From positions 1 to 10,604 of the forward strand of contig JAEWSG010000101.1 of NCBI GenBank assembly GCA_023398495.1: a stretch of 10,604 nucleotides of DNA. The letters are read 5' to 3'. The stretch is from Bacillota bacterium. GTDB lineage: Bacteria; Bacillota; Clostridia; Acetivibrionales; Acetivibrionaceae. The notes under the pieces are model-generated. The model was given only the letters and a program-made list of their open reading frames with translations. It was not told the DNA's origin and did not search any database. The position numbers and the translations under genes are program-made. Each line of letters begins with the position of its first letter. Positions within the stretch are counted from its first letter, which is position 1. Below are positions 5,351 through 10,604 of this stretch, in pieces.

Positions 5351-5989
5351 TGAACACAAAAGTTACTCTAGCAGAAATATCTCTTTCCAGCTATTAAAAT
5401 ATATGCTGGAAATATGGGAAGCCAAGGTCAAAAAGGAAATCCCTAGTGAGCTCCCAATAGTTATACCTATTGTGATTTATCACGGAAACGACGAATGGAA
5501 AATTAAGACCACATTAGGGGAAATGATAAAAGGCAATAGAGAACTTCCGGAAGATGTAAAAAAATATGTTCCTGATTACGAGTATCTACTTTATGATCTG
5601 TCAAGGTATACGGATGAGGAGATAAAGGGAGAGGTACAGCTGAATATTTTGAGACCTTTATGAGATATATTTTGAATGCTGGTCCGAAATTAACAAAAGA
5701 AGATGTTGAAGATATTATCAAGAAGGTTGAAGCGAAATATCCAGGAGGGAGTGAAGTTGTGATGACTTTAGCAGAACAATATAGAGAAGAAGGCGAATTA
5801 AGAGGCGAATTAAGAGGCGAGACTAAGGCTCTTTCCAAAGCAGTAATAAGATTGTTAACTAAGAAGTTTGGAAAAGTGCCAGAAGAAATAAAGAATAAGA
5901 TATCAAAATTAGATACTGACGTTTTAGAGGTAATAATTGATAGTATTTTTGATTATGAAAAGATAGATGATGTTAAAAGGTACCTGTAG
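5337..5989 (+). pseudogene. Rpn-family recombination-promoting nuclease / transposase_31 (PD-(D/E)XK), N-terminally truncated and internally deleted
   Basis: The first retained piece reads IIEHKSYSSRNISFQLLKYM, then LEIWEAKVKKEIPSELPIVI, PIVIYHGNDEWKIKTTLGEM and YEYLLYDLSRYTDEEIKGEVQLNIL, and runs to a stop at 5661-5663. The ATG at 5403 is internal, because the family motif continues upstream of it. The second piece, in another frame from about 5645, reads YFETFMRYILNAGPKLTKED, SEVVMTLAEQYREEGELRG and the conserved tail KAVIRLLTKKFG...ISKLDTDVLEVIIDSIFDYE. Full-length relatives are about 300 residues: here the N-terminal 70-80 residues (with part of the nuclease core) are gone, and about 50 residues between QLNIL and FETFM are lost. 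The two pieces meet in GAATATTTT (5642-5650), where both frames match, consistent with a deletion at short homology. A 12-bp tandem GGCGAATTAAGA (5792-5815) encodes the usual EG-ELRG-ELRG repeat. Confidence 0.85.
5792..5820 (+). repeat. 12-bp tandem repeat inside the Rpn remnant
   Basis: GGCGAATTAAGA at 5792-5803 and 5804-5815, followed by a partial third copy GGCGA. It encodes GELR-GELR-GE. Rpn proteins commonly carry a slippage-prone Glu/Gly-rich repeat at this point, just before the C-terminal KKFG domain. Confidence 0.75.
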
Positions 5990-6335
5990 TTGTTCTGTCC
6001 CATCCCCTTCAAAAAGTCCATCGGGACATAAAAAGAGACTAAAGCATACAAAATCACTAAGAAAATCGGTGGAAGGATTAGGAAAATAAAGTTTAATAGG
6101 ATTTTTAGGCAGGAAGTCAATAGAAGCCTTATTATGATGAAGTTATAAAAGAGACACTGCTATGTGGGATGTAGCAGGGACGGAGGAATGACGGCATTAA
6201 GCAGGTGATATTGTTTGCTGCACAGATAGATAATCTAGAGGAGCAAAGAAAGAATATCATGCACGAAATCACTCTATAACTATTGACAAAATGGAAAAGA
6301 TATGAAAAAATATTTCAAAAGGTGAGTATGTATAA
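5990..6335. other. Gene-free stretch
   Basis: No supportable gene. A short frame at 6193-6279 reads GIKQVILFAAQIDNLEEQRK...MHEITL, which looks like a short coiled-coil piece of a lost gene, but upstream it meets a stop and has no start. TTGACA occurs at 6293-6298, but no TATAAT-like box lies at 16-18 bases, so the promoter of the following leader is unresolved. TGTCCC (5996-6001)/GGGACA (6023-6028) can pair but has no T tract. Confidence 0.45.
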
Positions 6336-6427
6336 GGGCAAAAATGCCTGAGCTACATAGAGGTTTTGTAGCCTTACACGTGGATATATGCCCGCGGAGT
6401 CACATATTTGTGATTCTGTGGGCTTTT
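6336..6427 (+). ncRNA. Structured leader with terminator/alternative-fold layout (attenuator or riboswitch candidate, class unknown)
   Basis: Between 6336 and 6427 there are competing pairings. GGGCA (6336-6340) can close a multi-helix fold with TGCCC (6389-6393), or GGCA (6337-6340) can form a small local hairpin with TGCC (6345-6348). GCTACA (6352-6357) pairs with TGTAGC (6367-6372). The TGCCC strand is also the first part of the terminator stem at 6390-6423, so closing the upper fold would prevent termination. The terminator ends 28 bases before the next gene's ATG. I recognise no published riboswitch consensus in it: no preQ1-I, T-box, TPP, SAM, cobalamin, ZTP or c-di-GMP core. The structure is read by eye; the regulatory role is inferred. 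Confidence 0.45.
6390..6427 (+). terminator. Intrinsic terminator in the leader of the iron-sulfur/GNAT gene
   Basis: GCCCGCGGAGTCACA (6390-6404) pairs with TGTGATTCTGTGGGC (6409-6423) over all 15 positions, three of them G-U, with a TATT loop and TTTT at 6424-6427. No gene ends upstream of it, so it must act on the leader of the gene starting at 6455 or on a small RNA. Confidence 0.7.
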
Positions 6428-6454
6428 AGTTTGACAGAGAAAGAAGGGGAATAG

Positions 6455-7615
6455 ATGGACTTTTTGAGTGAACGCTTAAAAACAGAATTAAAAGTAGCAG
6501 GAGCTTCACTGGTAGGATTTGCAGACCTAGGTGAACTTCCACTCAATCAAAGACAGGGCTTTAACATTGGAATTGCTATTGCAGTGGCAATTGATCCTGT
6601 TGTAATAAATGGGATAGGAAACAGTCCTACAAAGGAATATTATGATGAATATTTCAGATTAAACAAGCTTCTTGATGACTTAGACTTAAAGGCATCAGAA
6701 ATAATCAAAGATGCCGGATTTAATGCTTTTCCACAGACAAGAGCAAATATCAGTATAAATAATAAGGACCATTCTACGATTCTTCCTCACAAAACTGTTG
6801 CAACAAGAGCAGGACTTGGCTGGATAGGCAAATGTGCACTACTGGTTACTGAAAAATATGGTTCTGCTGTAAGGATTTCAACTGTGCTAACCGATGCTCC
6901 ACTAGATGTGAATAAACCCATCAATGAGTCGGGTTGTGGGGTATGTAATAATTGTGTAAGGAATTGTCCTGCCGAAGCTCTTAGTGGAGATTTGTGGTTT
7001 GCCGGTATGGAGCGGGAGACATTATATAATTCATTGGCTTGCAGAAATAAAGCAATTGAAAGAACATGGAAAGTCTCACCAGGTGAAACCCATTGTGGAT
7101 TATGCGTTCTTGTTTGTCCAAAAACCAGAAATTATATAAAGGCGTCTGGCATTGACTATGGTTTCCCGAGTGTTGATATAGCTACAAAAAATGACCTTGA
7201 AGATATCCTGAACCTTCAAAAGCTAGCATATCAGGAAAATGCAATAAGATACAATGATTTTACAATTTTACCGCTTAATCAGACTTTGGAAGAGCTTAAA
7301 AAAGAATCGGAAGGCTCGATTATTCTGAAAGTTGTTGAAGACAGGAGGATTGTAGGTTCTGTTAGAGCTTTTGAGAAAGATGGAAGCTGCTATATAGGAA
7401 GGCTTATTGTGCATCCTGATTATCAGAATAAAGGTATAGGCAAAAAACTGATGAAGGCTGTTGAAAAGTGCTTTAAGGGAGCGAGATTTGAGTTGTTTAC
7501 GGGACATTTGGATAAAAAGAATCTCGCCTTTTATGAAAAGCTGGGCTATAAAAGATTCAAGGAAGAAAAGATAAATGATGCTTTGCGGTTCGTTTATTTT
7601 GAGAAAGGTAAATAA
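6455..7615 (+). CDS. Epoxyqueuosine-reductase-like 4Fe-4S protein fused to a GNAT N-acetyltransferase
   Basis: 386 residues; ATG 6455 follows AAGGGGA (6444-6450) by 4 bases. The N-terminal module (1 to about 230) resembles the QueG/COG1600 family: AGASLVGFADLGELP (15-29), ATRAGLGWIGKCALLVTEKYGS (116-137) and VLTDAPLD, then two 4Fe-4S cluster sites, C161xxC164xxC167xxxC171P and C196...C214xxC217xxxC221P. It matches short clostridial relatives that end near CGLCxxVCPxTxxYI rather than full-length QueG with HEAT-like repeats, so true queuosine synthesis is doubtful; a corrinoid or iron-sulfur reductase is equally possible. From about 240 a complete GNAT fold follows (DIATKNDLEDILNLQKLAYQ; acetyl-CoA loop VHPDYQNKGIGKKLM, 319-333; NLAFYEKLGYKRF, 356-368). 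There is no stop or frameshift at the joint (about 228-242), so this is one polypeptide. Acceptor substrate unknown. It sits alone behind the leader terminator, which may control it. Confidence 0.88.
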   Translation: MDFLSERLKTELKVAGASLVGFADLGELPLNQRQGFNIGIAIAVAIDPVVINGIGNSPTKEYYDEYFRLNKLLDDLDLKASEIIKDAGFNAFPQTRANISINNKDHSTILPHKTVATRAGLGWIGKCALLVTEKYGSAVRISTVLTDAPLDVNKPINESGCGVCNNCVRNCPAEALSGDLWFAGMERETLYNSLACRNKAIERTWKVSPGETHCGLCVLVCPKTRNYIKASGIDYGFPSVDIATKNDLEDILNLQKLAYQENAIRYNDFTILPLNQTLEELKKESEGSIILKVVEDRRIVGSVRAFEKDGSCYIGRLIVHPDYQNKGIGKKLMKAVEKCFKGARFELFTGHLDKKNLAFYEKLGYKRFKEEKINDALRFVYFEKGK

Positions 7616-7790
7616 AATTGCAAAAATAGCCGTTAAATTGTATCAAAGTCAGAGACTATAACAAGAATGGGTGTATTAAATGAATGTGAAGAAAAATATT
7701 CTAGAAATTTAAGTTTACAGTATGTAGATTTTAGGGATTATACAAAATTACTTAGAGTGTAATGGTAAGGGGATTTGAGGAGTGTGTGAA

Positions 7791-8273
7791 ATGTTTGTAA
7801 AAAGGAAATTTAGATTGTTATTAACCTTTGTGGTGTTTTTTCTTCTAGTATCCTTAATTTTATTAAGATTAATTAATTCTGAAACAGTTGTTGATCAAAA
7901 AAACAGAAATTTTTTTGAAAAATATGGTTGGACTGTTGATTCACTTGGATCTGTTCAAGAACTTCCTAAAATGGAATTAGACGAAGAAAGAATTCAGGTA
8001 AAAAAGAAGATAGAAGTTTCAGAAAAGTTGGGACTAATACCTAATGATTATTATGGCAAACCAGTTACTGAGTATTTCTATAAGTTATCTAAGATGGGGA
8101 ATAAAAACAATTTATTTGGAGGGGTGATAGTATATAAAGGAAAAGTAATATATGCCTACATAACACATGGAGAAGATAATTTAAAAATGGAATTCTGGTC
8201 TTTGGATACACCTTATGCACAAATTGTAAATGGAATTCAAGATTTGTATAATAGAGATGAAAGCCTTGAATAA
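7791..8273 (+). CDS. Membrane-anchored protein, DUF4830-like
   Basis: 160 residues from ATG 7791, 8 bases after GAGGAG (7777-7782). A GTG at 7782 overlaps that site and is not used. Residues 6-27 are a single hydrophobic segment (FRLLLTFVVFFLLVSLILLR) after a KRK start, giving an N-terminal anchor or uncleaved signal without a lipobox; the rest is outside the membrane. The exported part has NRNFFEKYGWTVD (38-50), IQVKKKIEVSEKLGLIPNDYYGKPVTEYFYKLS and a GGVIVYKGKVIYAYIT strand pair. This resembles DUF4830 proteins (FL..YGWEV, then G.DL..Y.GK.V..Y.Y), which are small clostridial surface proteins of unknown role. The DUF assignment is by eye. It has no obvious operon partner; the downstream frame is a broken fragment. 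Confidence 0.6.
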   Translation: MFVKRKFRLLLTFVVFFLLVSLILLRLINSETVVDQKNRNFFEKYGWTVDSLGSVQELPKMELDEERIQVKKKIEVSEKLGLIPNDYYGKPVTEYFYKLSKMGNKNNLFGGVIVYKGKVIYAYITHGEDNLKMEFWSLDTPYAQIVNGIQDLYNRDESLE

Positions 8274-8306
8274 AAGACAAATAATTCTATAATTTTACTT
8301 ATATCA

Positions 8307-8450
8307 ATGTTTATTCTTAGTTTTTTTATTGGTCAGATTAGCAATGAAAATTATACTAATTGTACCCCTGAACTAAATTATGTCTTAGAAAATATAATGA
8401 GGGATATTAATGCATTATTCATTTGCTCTGCTGGAAATAATGGTGAAGAT
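8307..8450 (+). pseudogene. Short subtilase-like fragment (oxyanion-hole segment)
   Basis: The frame open from before 8307 reads CTPELNYVLENIMRDINALF, then ICSAGNNGEDADQ. That is the pattern around the oxyanion-hole Asn of S8 peptidases (LFVxAAGNxGxDxD). Nothing recognisable precedes it: no catalytic Asp or His motif is seen upstream, and the frame runs on into unrelated codons and stops at 8532-8534 inside the SUKH gene. It lacks a ribosome-binding site at the ATG. Best read as an internal scrap of a degraded subtilase gene about 45 codons long; similarity rests on one motif. Confidence 0.4.
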
Positions 8451-8518
8451 GCAGATCAGTCGCTTTTCATTCAAAGGTTACTACATGGTTCGCCAATTAT
8501 AGATAGGAGAAATGTAAT

Positions 8519-8959
8519 ATGTGGAAGAAATTGATACTTACCCTAACCACTAAGAATCAATATGTAGAACCGAACCCTCCCGCATCCATAGAACAGATGC
8601 AGGAAGTTGAAAGCAAACTTAGGGTATTATTGCCCAATGATGTGAAAGAACTACTGCTTGAACTAAACGGAGATAGTTTTTTAATACTATCAACACAACA
8701 AATCATCGAATATAATTTAATGACAAGAAATATAATGAAAGATATTTATGAAGAAGACTATCAACCTGTAGAATATTATCTATTTATTGCAGGGAGCGGA
8801 TGCGGTGACTACTACGGATATGGAATTACCAGCTTCGGAATTAAAGACAGTGATATCTATATGTGGAATCACGAAGAAGCCGACGTAAAATGCAATTTTA
8901 TAAAAGTGGCAAGCAATTTGAAAGAGTTAATTGAATTGTATTATACCGACAAACTTTGA
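8519..8959 (+). CDS. SUKH (SMI1/KNR4) family immunity protein
   Basis: 146 residues from ATG 8519, 8 bases after AGGAGA (8505-8510). Features of the SUKH-1 fold are in order: PPASIEQMQEVESKLRVLLP (20-39), NDVKELLLELNGDSFLI (40-56), the I.EYN strand, then the signature AGSGCGDYYGYGI (about 90-102), SDIYMWNHEEADVK and a C-terminal SNLKELIELYY helix. SUKH proteins neutralise the nuclease and other toxin tips of RHS, CDI, WXG100/LXG and related polymorphic toxin systems, and often persist as orphan immunity genes after toxin loss. No toxin gene adjoins it here: upstream is a peptidase scrap, downstream a truncated gene tail. No promoter is evident, though the ribosome-binding site is good. Length and motifs look intact. 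Confidence 0.85.
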   Translation: MWKKLILTLTTKNQYVEPNPPASIEQMQEVESKLRVLLPNDVKELLLELNGDSFLILSTQQIIEYNLMTRNIMKDIYEEDYQPVEYYLFIAGSGCGDYYGYGITSFGIKDSDIYMWNHEEADVKCNFIKVASNLKELIELYYTDKL

Positions 8960-9254
8960 TTATACAATAAAAGCAATCACGGACAGACTTGAATATAATA
9001 CTGAGGTTAAAAATTCTGTAGACACTAGTTTGAGCTTACTCCATAAGGAAGCTGGTAAAACAAAAGTTAAAAATTTGTATAATAGATTATCAACATATAT
9101 TGATAAATTAAAAGTGTTATTTGATGACAAATGTACAGAAAAACAAGCAATAGAGGCTTGGAATGAGTTTTTTAATCACTCCTACTCGAGTGGCATGGTT
9201 ACTGAAAATGCAATACTGGCAAAAAATGCAGGATATTCAATACTGAAGACTTAG
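8957..9254 (+). pseudogene. C-terminal tail of a lost gene (possibly CD-NTase/SMODS-type nucleotidyltransferase)
   Basis: An open frame continues from inside the SUKH gene (only a TTG at 8931, no ribosome-binding site) to a stop at 9252-9254. Beyond the SUKH stop it reads FDYTIKAITDRLEYNTEVKN, then a helical stretch, then KCTEKQAIEAWNEFFNHSYS near the end. Base composition and residue make-up look like real protein, but there is no start. The final AIEAWNEFFNHSYS helix reminds me of the W-x-x-x-F end of SMODS-type oligonucleotide cyclases from CBASS operons; that is a weak resemblance and other families are possible. Probably a 5'-truncated gene left when the SUKH segment was inserted. Confidence 0.4.
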
Positions 9255-9262
9255 GGGTTTGA

Positions 9263-9508
9263 TGGTTTGATGTAGATAATAGGCAATATGTCTTAATGGA
9301 TTCTGCAATAGATACCTCAAATAATATTGTTAGCATTAAGACGACACATTTTAGCGAATATTTGCTCATTAACAAAAAAGCTTAGTTTGATGCTTCGCGA
9401 CAAGAAATAAGCTATGGAAGGAAAAATGATAATTCAGGGAAAACTCAGTACTATGATCTTGTTGTTGCCATGGATTCCTCTGGCGGAAGTATTTTGCATT
9501 TAAAGTAA
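9263..9508 (+). pseudogene. Remnant of a surface protein: segment preceding a VWA domain plus first VWA strand
   Basis: In one frame: WFDVDNRQYVLMDSAIDTSN, then TTHFSEYLLINKKA, an in-frame TAG (9383-9385) where relatives have Trp, then FDASRQEISYG, KTQYYDLVVAMDSSGG and a stop at 9506-9508. VVAMDSSGG is the start of a von Willebrand factor A domain with the MIDAS DxSxS degraded (the second S is G), and the rest of the domain is missing. The preceding HFSEYLLI...WF..R.EI.YG piece is the beta-rich segment that precedes VWA in large clostridial RHS/VWA cell-surface proteins. TGA at 9260-9262 cuts the 5' side. Clearly non-functional. Confidence 0.6.
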
Positions 9509-9543
9509 TTCTATGCTATTTTTCATAAATTATAAATTTTTTG

Positions 9544-9572
9544 TTGTATTTTAGCACCTTATAATGTATAAT
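9544..9572 (+). promoter_or_regulatory. Promoter of the secreted protein/lipoprotein operon
   Basis: TTGTAT (9544-9549), 17-base spacer, TATAAT (9567-9572). A second TATAAT lies at 9560-9565 and may give an alternative start. Transcription should begin near 9579, which excludes the TTG at 9577 as a start codon and supports GTG at 9619. Confidence 0.6.
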
Positions 9573-9618
9573 TCTATTGACAGAAATAACTAACTATTTT
9601 GAAAGGGGATGTTATACA

Positions 9619-10380
9619 GTGAACAAGAAACGAAAATCCAAACTAATTATAAGTTTGGTATTGGTATTAGCGGTTGCGATATTGGGTACATCAATATCTG
9701 TATTTAGTAATGAACTTTTTATCAAAAAGACAGATGCTTATGTATTCCCCATTACGCCAGATAATACAGAAGAATGGAGGAAGTTACAATCACTTGATGA
9801 AAAGATTGAAGTTTGTCAAGTACCAGAGGATATTTTGAAAAATATGTCGACAGAAGGTCTATTAGAAACATGTTTTAATTATCCATTATATATAAACTTA
9901 GTTGCATATAATTCGCTGCAACAAGGATTTGATAGTTTATGTACATTTAATGGTCTACAGGAACTTTTAAATAGACCAGATGCTGGGAAATGCATATTAA
10001 AGTATTATAAGAATCTTGACCTTGGTAAACTAGCAAAGAACCACGATGCACCAACACTACATATAATTTTTATTGAAACACTTTTATCACAGGATGCTAT
10101 TTTATCAAACATGGAACAGTCCAAAAGAAGTGAAGTACTAGATGTATCAATCAATAAAGCGAAAACTAAACGTAATAAGTTTGCTGATATATATGCAGAG
10201 AGAACCTCAGCATTTTTGATTGGTAGAGTACTAAAAAAAGATAACCCTGACTTCAAGGAATATCTCAAGAAGAATGAAAAGATTAAAAAATTTATTGATA
10301 AAGGTGAAAATGTTAATGTAACCCAAGAAGAATGGGATGGTATAGTAAAAAAATTTGGATACTTAGGTAAGGAGAAATAG
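9619..10380 (+). CDS. Secreted or membrane-anchored protein of unknown function
   Basis: 253 residues from GTG 9619, 9 bases after AAAGGGGA (9602-9609); an upstream TTG at 9577 lies at the predicted transcription start and is excluded. A basic start (NKKRKSK) and hydrophobic core (LIISLVLVLAVAILGTSISVF, residues 8-28) form a signal peptide or anchor. The mature part begins with YVFPITPDNTEEWRKLQSLD, EKIEVCQVPEDILKNMSTEGLLETCFNYPL and FNGLQELLNRPDAGKCILKYY, then a highly charged helical C-terminus. I recall hypothetical exported proteins of Clostridia and Bacilli with the TPxxxEWKxxxxxEExxxxCQIPEDIL...LVExxLNYP pattern, but know no function or name. The stop is one base before the next ATG and the next gene's ribosome-binding site lies inside this gene, so the two are one operon and probably act together at the cell surface. 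Confidence 0.72.
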   Translation: MNKKRKSKLIISLVLVLAVAILGTSISVFSNELFIKKTDAYVFPITPDNTEEWRKLQSLDEKIEVCQVPEDILKNMSTEGLLETCFNYPLYINLVAYNSLQQGFDSLCTFNGLQELLNRPDAGKCILKYYKNLDLGKLAKNHDAPTLHIIFIETLLSQDAILSNMEQSKRSEVLDVSINKAKTKRNKFADIYAERTSAFLIGRVLKKDNPDFKEYLKKNEKIKKFIDKGENVNVTQEEWDGIVKKFGYLGKEK

Positions 10381-10381
10381 A

Positions 10382-10604
10382 ATGAAAGAACTTGTGATAA
10401 ATTCAATTAAAGTATGTTGCATTTTAATAATAGTGCTAGTAGTTTTATCTGGTTGTACCTATCAAGGTTTTCAAGGTGATCCGTGTACTATTTATACACC
10501 CAATAGAAGCCCTGTATCGGCTTATACAGTCATAACTGAATTAACAGCCAAACAAATTTCTGATACTAATACTAAATACGATAATCTTTTTCCAAATGCA
10601 GATA
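10382..10604 (+). CDS. Lipoprotein, 3' end outside the window
   Basis: ATG 10382 follows AAGGAG (10369-10374), which lies in the last codons of the preceding gene. The 74 codons seen encode a lipoprotein signal: VINSIKVCCILIIVLVVLSG followed by Cys25 (lipobox LSGC). After Cys25 comes TYQGFQGDPCTIYTPNRSPV, then TVITELTAKQISDTNTKYDN LFPNAD. The last part resembles the start of a clostridial exported family whose members continue with a YNCHSYAW-type Cys/His motif; if so, a Cys-His hydrolase domain should lie beyond the window. That is from memory and cannot be checked here. Export and lipid anchoring are well supported; function is not. Confidence 0.75.
   Translation, partial: MKELVINSIKVCCILIIVLVVLSGCTYQGFQGDPCTIYTPNRSPVSAYTVITELTAKQISDTNTKYDNLFPNAD

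Noticed and set aside
5996..6028. TGTCCC/GGGACA hairpin after the Rpn remnant
   Set aside because: Six-bp stem with a 21-nt loop and no T tract; not convincing as a terminator.
6193..6279. Frame with QIDNLEEQRKNIMHEI, coiled-coil-like
   Set aside because: Stop codon just upstream and no start; too short to assign. Kept only as a note in the gap entry.
6293..6298. TTGACA as -35 box of the leader
   Set aside because: No acceptable -10 box at 15-19 bases; nearest TATAAG (6331-6336) is 32 bases away.
6336..6427. Known riboswitch in the leader (preQ1, T-box, cobalamin, ZTP, SAM)
   Set aside because: The AGAGGTTTTGTAGC piece recalls preQ1-I but lacks the CCTCT partner and A-rich tail; no T-box AGGGTGG motif, no cobalamin box, no ZTP or SAM core found.
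7667..7762. 31-codon frame before the DUF4830-like gene
   Set aside because: No Shine-Dalgarno site, no recognisable sequence; chance frame or a small scrap.
10005..10406. Minus-strand open frame of 133 codons
   Set aside because: Antisense to the secreted protein gene, composition typical of reverse-complement reading, no ribosome-binding site.
1..10604. CRISPR array or complete insertion sequence
   Set aside because: No regularly spaced long repeats and no transposase with terminal inverted repeats are visible; only a transposase fragment is present.

Overview
The window is AT-rich, with strong Shine-Dalgarno sites (GGAGG, AAGGGGA), sigma-A type promoters, a clostridial-style AbrB/SpoVT regulator with a C-terminal CxxC...CxxC ribbon, an Rpn-type nuclease remnant and a two-gene secreted protein/lipoprotein operon. 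This points to a low-GC Gram-positive of the class Clostridia. The genus cannot be fixed from the sequence alone. Almost everything readable lies on the + strand. The region is accessory: intact genes alternate with clearly broken ones.

Left part (1-2040): the C-terminal end of an RHS polymorphic toxin, with an RHS core followed by a papain-fold (Tox-PL-2-like) tip, is followed 19 bases later by its probable immunity gene. Then come about 780 bases with no convincing gene but with two hairpins, a phased set of short repeats, and the last 45 nt of an initiator tRNA-fMet gene. That tRNA piece still carries CCA and is followed by its own terminator, but its 5' half is missing. This is what the chromosome-side attachment site of a tRNA-integrated element looks like, so the sequence to its left, possibly including the toxin pair, may be an integrated element.

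Middle (2041-5990): a decayed minus-strand winged-helix gene; an abrB-like gene with ATA where the start should be and an early stop; an HNH/double-AP2 DNA-binding protein; a secreted cyclophilin with a copper-amine-oxidase-N type repeat domain behind a recognisable promoter; a scrap of an integrase-core transposase on the minus strand; and an Rpn/transposase_31 pseudogene broken by an internal deletion.

Right part (5990-10604): a structured leader ending in an intrinsic terminator stands just upstream of a two-domain protein that joins an epoxyqueuosine-reductase-like 4Fe-4S module to a GNAT acetyltransferase. Then come a membrane-anchored protein of the DUF4830 kind, a subtilase-like scrap, an intact SUKH (SMI1/KNR4) immunity protein with no toxin beside it, a gene tail of uncertain family, and a VWA-domain remnant with an in-frame stop. 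The window ends with a promoter-driven pair: a secreted protein of unknown function and a lipoprotein cut by the window edge.

I see no complete new defence or biosynthetic system. The best leads are the tRNA-fMet attachment scar, the attenuator-like leader with its unusual iron-sulfur/GNAT fusion, and the damaged abrB gene abutting the HNH-AP2 gene.
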